Below are positions 18,984-26,818 of a DNA stretch of 64,000 bases, in pieces. Position 1 is the stretch's first letter; every line of letters begins with the position of its first letter. This DNA comes from DASSJM01 sp036280655 (GTDB taxonomy: Bacteria; Actinomycetota; UBA4738; HRBIN12): the NCBI GenBank assembly GCA_036280655.1, contig DASUQI010000006.1, positions 5,949 to 69,948 on the forward strand, in the 5' to 3' direction. The position numbers were made by a program, and so were the translations under genes. The notes under the pieces were generated by a model. It was given only the letters and a program-made list of their open reading frames with translations. It had not been told where the DNA came from and searched no databases.

Positions 18984-21121
18984 GCCACCATCTCCCGATC
19001 CAGTGGGACGCGTCCCCGAACGGTGGTCCCCGCTCCCAGGCTCGAGCGGACCTCGACCTCTCCGCCGATCGCGGAGAGGCGATCCTGCATGTTCTGCAGC
19101 CCGGAGCCGGTCGACGCCTCGTCGTCGAACCCGACGCCGTCGTCCCGAACCTCGAACGCGAGATGACCGTCGTCGCGGCCGAGCCGAACGTCGACGTGGG
19201 AGGCTCGCGCGTACTTCTGCGCGTTCTGCATGGCCTCGAGGCACACGAAGTACACGGCCGCCTCGGTCTCGATCGCGAGCCGTTCGACGCCGTGCGCGTT
19301 CACTGCGACCGGTGCTCCGGCCGCACGTGCCTGCTCCTCGAGCGCCGCCGCGATCCCGTGCTCCTCCAGCGTCGCGGGGTAGATCCCGCTCGCGAGGTCG
19401 AGCAGGGTCGCCCGGGCGAGCTCGGTCTGGCCCCTGAGCTCGAGGAGCATCCCTTCGGCTTCTTCGATCTTGCCGCTCGCCGTGAGGCCCTTCGCCAAAC
19501 GCAGCTTCACGGCGAGCGCGACGAGATGCTGCTGCGCTCCGTCGTGGATGTTGCGTTCGAGCCGGCGGCGTTCGGCGTCGTGCGCGGCCACGATCCTCGT
19601 GCGCGACGCCCGCAGCTCGTCGGCTCGGACCGACAGCTCGTCGATCCGCTCCTGGAGCTCGCTCGTCAGACTGACGTTGCGCACGACGACGCCGGCCTGG
19701 GACACGAGGTCCTGCAGGAGCTTGTCCTCGGGGCCGGAGAGCGGTTCCCCAGGGGGCTTGCGGACCCGGATCTCACCCAGGACCTTCCCCTGATGGTTGA
19801 CCTCGACCACGCGATCGGGGGTCTCGATCGGCGCGGTGTCACCCGGCCAGGTGGCTGCCACGTGCAACTCGCCACCCGTCGTGAGCCAGAGCTCGGTCCG
19901 TTCGGCGCCGGTGCCTTCGGCGATCACCCTGGCCATCCGCGGAAGGAGGTCCTCGTCCGCGTAGGTCTCACCGACCCGGTCGCTGAACCGGGCGAGTACC
20001 TCGTACGGCTCGGCGCGGCGACCGAACACCAGCCGGTTCGCCAGCCGGGTCGCCCATCGCCGTACCGGCTGGAACAGCGCCGCGACGATGCCGGTGGCCA
20101 CGATCGAGAGCAGGAGCGAGTCGCCGCCGACGAGGCCGGAGAGGCCCGCGACGACGCCGGCGTAGACGACGGTGACGAAGCCGACCAGCACGGCGTAGAC
20201 GACCGTCTTGCGGATCACGAGGTTGAGGTCGTAGAGGTGGTAGCGGAAGACGGCGACGGCCGTCGCTACTGGGATGCCGATCGCGAGGACCGCGACGAGG
20301 GCGATCATGAGGACATCCGCGATCGGCTTCGCCCAGTCGGCGCTCTCGCTCAGCGGTCCGAAGACCAACAGGAGCACGAGACAGGCGGTCGCGAAGCCGC
20401 CGACCGCGAAGAGCCAACGGATCTGCTGCCGCTCGTCGGCATCGACGTTCCGATACCGGACGACGAGTGACGCGAACGCGACGAAGCCGCTCACGAGGAC
20501 GGTGATCGCGCTGAGCGCGAGCAGAACGCCGAGGATCGGATCGAGAGCCTCGACCGCGAACGGGTTCGTGGCGACCGACGATCCGGCCGACTCCTCCGGC
20601 CGGTACGCGTAGGGCTGAAGAGCGAACCCAACCACCGTCACGATCGAGGAGATCAGGTACGCGCGCCAGGGCCATCGCCACGTGCGAGAGGGAAGGTGTC
20701 CCATCGGGAACAGGTAGAACACGGAGACGAACAGCAGCAACGTCAGGAAGAACGGCCACTGGGAGAACCAGTACGCGAGATCGGCGTATCCGGCGCCCCT
20801 GGGGATGCCGTAGTCGGACAGGTCGGCCGCCAGCTGCGAGACCCAGAAGCTCGCGGGGAGCGCCAGGTAGATCCACCCGATCGGATTGCCGGCTCGCGCG
20901 GCGATGAGTGCCCCGATGAAGGCCATCGCGAGTGTCCCGATCGCCGCCGGGATCGCGAGCTCCGCGTCCTGCGGTTGCCAGGTCCCCAGGGCGACGCTGA
21001 GCACGAACGAGGCGACGAGCGCGGCCGCCGCCACCCCGAACAGCGACCACGCCAAGACCGAGCGCCCCGTCGGGCGCTCGGACCGGGCAGGCCGGTCGAC
21101 GGCGTGTGGGACTGAGCTCAC
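18980..21121 (-). CDS. Membrane sensor histidine kinase 5, first gene of the array
   Basis: 713 residues. The GTG at 21121 is chosen because GAGGAAGG lies 8 bases upstream; a longer frame to 21190 lacks such a site. N-terminal helices carry NPIGWIYL and LFPMGHLPS, then YHLYDLNLVIRKT, FGRRAEPYEVL, a GAF-like region and an extra coiled-coil-like stretch (ELQERIDELSVRADELRAS). His526 lies in ERNIHDGAQQHL, with the N-box EAMQN and G1 box DDGVGFDD, so it looks active. It is the promoter-proximal gene, divergent from the UspA gene with 174 bases between. Confidence 0.9.
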   Translation of the reverse strand: MSSVPHAVDRPARSERPTGRSVLAWSLFGVAAAALVASFVLSVALGTWQPQDAELAIPAAIGTLAMAFIGALIAARAGNPIGWIYLALPASFWVSQLAADLSDYGIPRGAGYADLAYWFSQWPFFLTLLLFVSVFYLFPMGHLPSRTWRWPWRAYLISSIVTVVGFALQPYAYRPEESAGSSVATNPFAVEALDPILGVLLALSAITVLVSGFVAFASLVVRYRNVDADERQQIRWLFAVGGFATACLVLLLVFGPLSESADWAKPIADVLMIALVAVLAIGIPVATAVAVFRYHLYDLNLVIRKTVVYAVLVGFVTVVYAGVVAGLSGLVGGDSLLLSIVATGIVAALFQPVRRWATRLANRLVFGRRAEPYEVLARFSDRVGETYADEDLLPRMARVIAEGTGAERTELWLTTGGELHVAATWPGDTAPIETPDRVVEVNHQGKVLGEIRVRKPPGEPLSGPEDKLLQDLVSQAGVVVRNVSLTSELQERIDELSVRADELRASRTRIVAAHDAERRRLERNIHDGAQQHLVALAVKLRLAKGLTASGKIEEAEGMLLELRGQTELARATLLDLASGIYPATLEEHGIAAALEEQARAAGAPVAVNAHGVERLAIETEAAVYFVCLEAMQNAQKYARASHVDVRLGRDDGHLAFEVRDDGVGFDDEASTGSGLQNMQDRLSAIGGEVEVRSSLGAGTTVRGRVPLDREMVA

Positions 21122-21295
21122 GTTCGAATCCTTCCTCTTCGGCCCCGACGGGCCAAGGGGGGCGGCCACCGGAAGCGGCGCGGGAGCCACGTGCCCCGAA
21201 GGGGTGGTGGCATCCCCCAGATGTTGTGGTGCCGGCCGGGTCGAACCTGGCCGCGGCGGCCCCTACGGTAACGAGAACGAAGGAGGCGAACCGCA

Positions 21296-21703
21296 GTGAA
21301 GAAGATCCTGGTGGGAACGGACACCTCGGCCTCGGCCGACCTCGCCGTCGAGGAGGCGGCGCGGCTCGCCAGGTCGAGCGACGCCGAGCTGCTCGTGCTG
21401 CAGGTCCGGGCGGGCGAGGCCGCGCTCGACGCGGCCGATCCGAGGAAGACCGCCGACCCCGACCGCTACCTGGCCCGGATGCGTGAGCGCTTCCCGGGCC
21501 TGAGCATCCGGAGCTGGTCCGAGCGAGGCGACCCGGCCGACCGGATCGTCGGGGTCGCGGAGGACGAGCACGTCGAGACGATCGTGCTCGGCAACCGCGG
21601 GACCCACGGCTGGTGGTGGCGGGTTCGAGACAGCGTCCCGAACGTCGTCCTGCGCCGTGCGCCGTGCTCGGTGCTGATCGTCGACACGCGGGCGGCCCAG
21701 TGA
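21296..21703 (+). CDS. Universal stress protein, UspA family
   Basis: A single-domain 135-residue UspA fold protein: VKKILVGTDTSASADLAVEEA at the N-terminus, where the Asp contacts nucleotide, and the phosphate-binding loop GNRGTHGWWWRVRDSVP near the C-terminus, the G-2x-G-9x-G/S type of ATP-binding members. A GTG start is preceded by AAGGAGG. It lies between the kinase array (divergent) and a LuxR-type regulator (convergent, 17 bases away) and is plausibly part of the same stress response. Confidence 0.85.
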   Translation: MKKILVGTDTSASADLAVEEAARLARSSDAELLVLQVRAGEAALDAADPRKTADPDRYLARMRERFPGLSIRSWSERGDPADRIVGVAEDEHVETIVLGNRGTHGWWWRVRDSVPNVVLRRAPCSVLIVDTRAAQ

Positions 21704-21720
21704 CGCGAGGACGCGCCGGC

Positions 21721-22389
21721 TCAGGCCGGCGTGGAGTCGTGCAGGAACGCGAGCACCGCCATGACGCGGCGGTGGACGTCGACCTCCTCGGAGAGGCCGA
21801 GCTTGTGGAACAGCGAGTTGATGTGCTTCTCGACGGCCCGTTCGGTGAGGAACATCGACTTGGCGATCGCGGCGTTGTTCTTGCCCTGCGCCATGTTCTC
21901 GAGCACCTCGCGCTCGCGGTCGGTGAGGGTCGCGAGCGGCGAGTGCGCCATCCGGTCCTTCGCGGCGACGAGCGCCTCTACGACCTTCGGATCCAGGACG
22001 GACCCGCCCTTCGCGACCTCGTTCAGGGCCCGGACGATCTCGTCGAGATCGGAGACCCGTTCCTTGAGGAGGTACCCCAAGCCTGCGGCTCCGTCCTTCA
22101 GGAGCTCGAACGCGTACTCCTCCTCGGCGAACTGCGAGAGCACGACGACGCCGATGTCCGGGTGGTCGGCGCGGATGCGCCGGGCGGCGTCGATCCCCTC
22201 GGTGGTGTTCGAGGGCGGCATCCGGATGTCGGTGAGCACGACCTCGGGCTCGAACTCCTCGACGGCCGCGAGCAGCTCGTCGAGCGACTCGGCCGTCCCG
22301 ACGAGCTCGACCTCGTCCGAGGCCTGCAGGAGCGCCGCCGTACCCTCTCGGACGAGGTAGTTATCCTCGGCGAAGACCACGCGCACCAT
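21721..22389 (-). CDS. LuxR/NarL-family response regulator
   Basis: 222 residues. The receiver domain (1-125) has the acidic pair in FAEDN, phospho-acceptor Asp54 in VVLTDIRMPP and the conserved Lys in YLLKERV. The C-terminal LuxR helix-turn-helix is complete: LTDREREVLENMAQGKNNA, then IAKSMFLTERAVEKHINSL. This is the only intact DNA-binding response regulator near the six kinases and therefore their best candidate target. The ATG at 22389 begins the conserved receiver strand; an upstream start would add unconserved residues. No strong ribosome site is visible. Confidence 0.9.
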   Translation of the reverse strand: MVRVVFAEDNYLVREGTAALLQASDEVELVGTAESLDELLAAVEEFEPEVVLTDIRMPPSNTTEGIDAARRIRADHPDIGVVVLSQFAEEEYAFELLKDGAAGLGYLLKERVSDLDEIVRALNEVAKGGSVLDPKVVEALVAAKDRMAHSPLATLTDREREVLENMAQGKNNAAIAKSMFLTERAVEKHINSLFHKLGLSEEVDVHRRVMAVLAFLHDSTPA

Positions 22390-22481
22390 GCGCGAATCGT
22401 ACAGGGGGGTCGGGGGGCTCAAGGAGTGAGCGCGAACGCGCGAACGGTAGCCCCCCGCGAGCCGGTGGGGGGAGGACCCAC

Positions 22482-23780
22482 GTGACCGTCAGGGTGGTGC
22501 TCGGGGAGGACAACGTCCTCGTCCGGGAGGGTGTCCGAGCGCTGCTCGACTCCTACGAGGACGTCGAGGTGGTCGGCGTGGCCGAGGACGCCCCCACACT
22601 GCTGCAGGCGGCCGAGGCGCACACCCCCGACGTCGTCGTGACCGACATCAAGATGCCCCCGAACTTCCAGCTCGAGGGCATCGACTGCGCGCACGCGATC
22701 CGCGAGAAGCATCCGGGGACCGGCGTCGTCGTCCTGTCGGCGCACGACGACGAGGCGTACGCGATCGCGCTGCTCGGCAAGGGGCAGAGCGGCCTCGCGT
22801 ACCTGCTCAAGGACCGGATCGCCCAGGGCGACGAGCTCGTGCGCGCGATCCGCGAGGTGGCGGCCGGGGGCAGCGCCGTCGACCCCACGATCGCCGAGCG
22901 GCTCTCGGGCCGCCGCGACACCGCCGAACACGACCGCGCGATCCTGGACATGATGTCGCAGGGCCTCGGCTACGAGCAGATGGCGGCCTCGCTCGGGACG
23001 ACGCAGGAGGCCGTCGATCGCACCGTCACCGAGCTCTTCCAGCGCATGGCCGTGCAGGCCGAGGGGGGCGGCGCGGCCGCCGTCGACGAGCTGAAGCGGC
23101 TCCACGCCGCGGTGGTGCAGAAGGAGGCGGCCGCGACCGCGTTCCGGTCGTTCGTCCCCGAGCAGGTCGCGGCCAAGCTCCAGGCCTCGGGCGCGACCGA
23201 GCTCCGCGAGGAGCTCGAGGTGACGATCCTGTTCTCCGACGTCCGCGGCTACTCGACGCTCGCCGAGCGACTCGCGCCGTCGGAGGTCGCGGAGCTGGTA
23301 GGCCATCACCTCGCCGCGATGGCCGAGGTCATCATCGGCGAGGGCGGCATGGTGGATCAGTTCGTCGGCGACGCGATCATGGCGGTGTTCGGCGCCCCCG
23401 AGTCGATCGAGGACCACGCCGAGCGTGCGATACGGTGCGCGCTCGCGATGCAGTCCCGGCAGCAGGAGCTGAACCGCGAGGTGACCGGCGACGGCCGCCC
23501 CCCGATCGCGATGGGGATCGGCATCAACACGGGCCGGGTCGTGGCCGGCACCGTCGGCGGTGCCGGCCGGCTCGAGTACACGGTGGTCGGCGACGCCGTG
23601 AACGTCGCCGCGCGACTCCAGTCCGAGGCCGGCGGCGGCGAGATCGTCGCGAGCGCCAGCACGATGGCGGCGGCACCGGACGTCGCGGCCGAACCGATCG
23701 GCGCGCGCCAGATGAAGGGCCGGGAGGAACCGGTGGAAGTCTTCCGGGTGCGCATCGACGAGCTCGAGGGGGCGCCGTGA
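22482..23780 (+). CDS. Response regulator fused to class III nucleotidyl cyclase
   Basis: 432 residues, three parts. Residues 1-125 form a receiver with phospho-acceptor Asp55 (VVVTDIKMPP) and Lys110. About 150-195 look like a worn LuxR helix-turn-helix (ILDMMSQGLGYEQMAASLG, then EAVDRTVTELF). From about 225 onward comes a class III cyclase: metal Asp253 in ILFSDVRGYST, metal Asp297 in VDQFVGDAIMAVFG, transition-state Asn374 and Arg378 in GDAVNVAARL. The purine-specifying positions appear to be Gln293 (usually Lys in adenylyl cyclases) and Thr367, so ATP versus GTP use is uncertain. Its GTGA overlaps the next kinase gene, which probably phosphorylates it. GTG start. Confidence 0.88.
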   Translation: MTVRVVLGEDNVLVREGVRALLDSYEDVEVVGVAEDAPTLLQAAEAHTPDVVVTDIKMPPNFQLEGIDCAHAIREKHPGTGVVVLSAHDDEAYAIALLGKGQSGLAYLLKDRIAQGDELVRAIREVAAGGSAVDPTIAERLSGRRDTAEHDRAILDMMSQGLGYEQMAASLGTTQEAVDRTVTELFQRMAVQAEGGGAAAVDELKRLHAAVVQKEAAATAFRSFVPEQVAAKLQASGATELREELEVTILFSDVRGYSTLAERLAPSEVAELVGHHLAAMAEVIIGEGGMVDQFVGDAIMAVFGAPESIEDHAERAIRCALAMQSRQQELNREVTGDGRPPIAMGIGINTGRVVAGTVGGAGRLEYTVVGDAVNVAARLQSEAGGGEIVASASTMAAAPDVAAEPIGARQMKGREEPVEVFRVRIDELEGAP

Positions 23781-25885
23781 GCGACCCCGCACACACGGCC
23801 GTCGCTCGTCGCCCTGCGCGGTGGCCCTGGCTCGTGGTCGGCAGCTTCATCGCTTCCGCATGCCTCGGGTCGATCCTCGTGGTGGAGAACGACAACCCGG
23901 TCCTCGAGCAGGTGCCGTTCATCATCGCGTTCGGCTTGTTCGGGATCGTCGGCGCCCTGATCCTGAGTCGGGAGCCGGGCAACCGGATCGGAGCGCTGTT
24001 GCTCTACGGATCCGGGGCGACGGCGGCGTCGTTCGTCTGCGGCGAGCTCACCACCTACCTGGTGCGGCAGGGTGTCACCGAAGGCCTCGGGATCGGGATC
24101 CTGGCCCTCGTCTCGGACGCCGGCTGGGTCGTTGGGATCATCCCGGTCCTGCTCTTCATCCCGCTGTTGTTCCCGGACGGACATCTGCCGTCGCGCAGGT
24201 GGTGGCCGCTCGCGGCGCTCGCGTGGGCCCTGATGGCGTTCCTCCTGGTGGCGATCGTGTTCGCGACGCCGAAGTTCTCTGGCGCGAGCGGGCCGCCCGT
24301 CGTGGAGAACCCGCTCTACATCAGGGGTCTCGACGCGTTCGAGATCCCCGACCTCGCCGTCAGCCTGGCGCTGATCGTCATGCTGATCGGCTCCGTTGCT
24401 TCACTGGTGGTGCGCTTCCGCCGATCGAGAGGCGACGAGCGCCAGCAGATCAAGTGGGTCGCGCTCGCGCTGGTGCTGCTGGTGATCTCGTTCGCGCTCA
24501 CGGAGATCCTCCTCCAGCTCGGCATCGAGAGCGCCCTGATCGACTCGATCGTGTCGGGAACCGCGTTCATCGCGGTCCCCGTCTCGATCGGCATCGCAGT
24601 CCTGCGGTTCCACCTCTACGACCTCGACGTCGTCGTGAAGAAGACCCTCGTTGCGGGGACGCTCGCCGTGGTCGTCATCGTGGTCTACGGCGCAGTGGTC
24701 TGGGCGTTCGGCGCGTTCGCGTCGGGCCGCGAGAGCTCGGTCTCGCTGTTCGTGATCGCGCTCCTGCTCGGCCTCGCGTTCCGGCCCGTCGCGAGGTTCG
24801 CGCGCCGGGTCGCGGACCGCCTCGTCTACGGCCGGCGCGCGACGCCGTACGAGGTGCTCACCGAGTTCTCCGGCCGGATCGGCGACGCGTACGCGACCGA
24901 GGACGTCCTGGGGCGCATGGCGCAGATCCTCGGGCAGGCAACCGGGGCGGGCGTCGCCCGCGTCTGGCTGGCCGTCGGCGGCGATCTGCTTCCCGAGGCG
25001 GCGTGGCCCTCGGACGCGCCGGGCGCCGCACCGATGTCGTCGCGCGGCGAGCTCGTCGTGCCCGGGGAAACCGTGGTGGAGGTGCGCCACCGCGGCGAGC
25101 GCCTCGGCGCGCTCTCGGTCGCGATGCCGGCGAACGACCCGATGACGCCCGCCAAGGAGCGGCTGATCCACGACCTCGCCTCGCAGGCCGGCCTCGTGCT
25201 GCGAAACGTCCGGCTCGTCGAGGAGCTCCGGGCGTCCCAGCGTCGGATCGTCGCCGCCCAGGACGCCGAACGCCGCCGCCTCGAACGCAACATCCACGAC
25301 GGCGCGCAGCAACAGCTCGTCGCGCTCTCGGTGAAGGCGCGGCTCGCACGCGGCGTCGCCGACGGCGACCCGGCGAAGACGGCGGACCTGCTCGGCCAGA
25401 TCGAGGGCGAGCTGCAGACGGCCCTCGACGACCTCCGCGACCTCGCCCGGGGCATCTACCCGCCGCTGCTCGCGGACAAGGGGCTGGGCGTGGCGCTCGA
25501 GGCGCAGGCGCGCCGGTCGCCGCTCCCCGTGAGGGTGAACGGCGACGGCCTGGATCGATACCCGCAGGAGGTGGAGGCGGCCGTGTACTTCTCGTGCCTG
25601 GAGGCGCTGCAGAACGTCGCGAAGCACGCGGAGGCGAGTGCGGCGACCGTGACCCTGTCGCAGTCGAACGGCCACCTCACGTTCGAGGTGGCCGACGACG
25701 GGGGCGGCTTCGACCCGGGCGCGACCGGCTACGGCTCCGGCCTGCAGGGGATCGCCGACCGCGTGGGCGCCCTGCACGGCGACCTCGCGGTCTCCTCCCG
25801 CCCCGGCGGCGGGACGAAGGTGGTCGGCCGCATCGACGTGGACCCGATACCGGCCGCCGCGCCGAGCGAGGGGACGGGGCCGTGA
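23777..25885 (+). CDS. Membrane sensor histidine kinase 6, partner of the receiver-cyclase
   Basis: 702 residues, same family as the minus-strand array: NRIGALLLYG and LLFPDGHLPS in the helices, FHLYDLDVVVKKT, YGRRATPYEVL, a GAF-like region, His507 in ERNIHDGAQQQL, the N-box EALQN, G1 box DDGGGFDPG and YGSGLQGIADR. Catalytic residues are intact. The GTG start overlaps the cyclase stop as GTGA, and its own stop overlaps the next gene the same way. The physical coupling makes the receiver-cyclase its likely substrate. Confidence 0.9.
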   Translation: MSDPAHTAVARRPARWPWLVVGSFIASACLGSILVVENDNPVLEQVPFIIAFGLFGIVGALILSREPGNRIGALLLYGSGATAASFVCGELTTYLVRQGVTEGLGIGILALVSDAGWVVGIIPVLLFIPLLFPDGHLPSRRWWPLAALAWALMAFLLVAIVFATPKFSGASGPPVVENPLYIRGLDAFEIPDLAVSLALIVMLIGSVASLVVRFRRSRGDERQQIKWVALALVLLVISFALTEILLQLGIESALIDSIVSGTAFIAVPVSIGIAVLRFHLYDLDVVVKKTLVAGTLAVVVIVVYGAVVWAFGAFASGRESSVSLFVIALLLGLAFRPVARFARRVADRLVYGRRATPYEVLTEFSGRIGDAYATEDVLGRMAQILGQATGAGVARVWLAVGGDLLPEAAWPSDAPGAAPMSSRGELVVPGETVVEVRHRGERLGALSVAMPANDPMTPAKERLIHDLASQAGLVLRNVRLVEELRASQRRIVAAQDAERRRLERNIHDGAQQQLVALSVKARLARGVADGDPAKTADLLGQIEGELQTALDDLRDLARGIYPPLLADKGLGVALEAQARRSPLPVRVNGDGLDRYPQEVEAAVYFSCLEALQNVAKHAEASAATVTLSQSNGHLTFEVADDGGGFDPGATGYGSGLQGIADRVGALHGDLAVSSRPGGGTKVVGRIDVDPIPAAAPSEGTGP

Positions 25886-26616
25886 GGCGGGCGTTCCGGA
25901 TCGTGGCCGGCGCGTTCGCCGCCTTCGCGATCGTGTTCAGCGTCCCGTTCCTTATCGGCTCCTTCGTGAGCGAGGACGAGGAGATCCACCTGTTCCACAA
26001 CATCGGCGGGCTCGCCGTCTACGGCGTGATCCTCGGCGGTGCGCTGCTCGCCCTCGCGATCGCGCCGGATCGGAACGTCGCCACGTTCCAGGGTCTCGCG
26101 CTCGGATCGCTCGGCGCTCTCGTGGGCGGGCTGCTCTCCGGCGACGTGATCTCGGGCTTCTGGTTCTTCCCCGCGCTGGTCGTCGTGGTCCTGTTCGCTC
26201 TGCATCCCGATCGCGCCTCGCTGCTCCGGACCGGCCGGCGGCGGATCGGGTTCCTCGCCCTCGTGCTGCTCGCCGCGATCCCGCTCGTCGCGTACGCGCT
26301 CACCCATGCACGGCTCCAGTCCGAGGGCCTCGTGTCGGATCCGCACGTCGAGCTGCACCACTACAGCGGGCAGGCCGCGGGATCCCTGATGCTGCTGCTG
26401 TTCGCGGTCGCGCCCGGGCTCGGCGCCGTCGGCTGGCGTCTCGCGGCCTGGCTCGCCGGCGCCGCGATGGCGATCCTCGGCCTCGGCTCGATCGTCTATC
26501 CGGACCACGTGAGCGCGTTCGACACCGTGTGGGCGTGGCTGGCGCTCGCCTGGAGCCTGGCGTTCATGACGCTCGCGTGGCTCGGGGCCCGGGACCCGGC
26601 GGAGGCCACTGCATGA
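25882..26616 (+). CDS. Polytopic membrane protein, unknown function
   Basis: 244 residues, mostly hydrophobic, about seven helices, beginning RRAFRIVAGAFAAFAIVF. A His-containing loop (EIHLFHNIGG) and a second one (HVELHHYSGQAAG) could bind a metal or haem, but this is inference. I do not recognise a family. It overlaps the kinase gene (GTGA) and the following small gene (ATGA), so it belongs to the cyclase-kinase operon and may be an accessory sensor. Confidence 0.75.
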   Translation: MRRAFRIVAGAFAAFAIVFSVPFLIGSFVSEDEEIHLFHNIGGLAVYGVILGGALLALAIAPDRNVATFQGLALGSLGALVGGLLSGDVISGFWFFPALVVVVLFALHPDRASLLRTGRRRIGFLALVLLAAIPLVAYALTHARLQSEGLVSDPHVELHHYSGQAAGSLMLLLFAVAPGLGAVGWRLAAWLAGAAMAILGLGSIVYPDHVSAFDTVWAWLALAWSLAFMTLAWLGARDPAEATA

Positions 26617-26816
26617 CGGTCGAGCACCGCAAGCCGAAGAGTCCCTGGCGGCGCATCGAGCGGTGGCTCGTCGGCATCGCGATGGCGATGATCGCGTTCG
26701 TGCTCGAGAAGTTCGTGATCCGCGCGGTGCGCAAGCGCCAGCAGGCCGGCGAGGAGCCCAAGAAGAAGGATGTGCCGACCACCCTCACGTCCAAGGGTGG
26801 CGAGGTGGACCTGTAG
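26613..26816 (+). CDS. Small single-helix membrane protein
   Basis: 67 residues: a basic N-terminus (HRKPKSPWRRIERW), one predicted transmembrane helix (LVGIAMAMIAFVLEKFVI) and a basic tail ending GGEVDL. No family is recognised. It is the last gene of the cyclase-kinase operon by ATGA overlap and ends 2 bases before the stop of the converging UspA-UbiB gene. Confidence 0.7.
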   Translation: MTVEHRKPKSPWRRIERWLVGIAMAMIAFVLEKFVIRAVRKRQQAGEEPKKKDVPTTLTSKGGEVDL

Positions 26817-26818
26817 GC

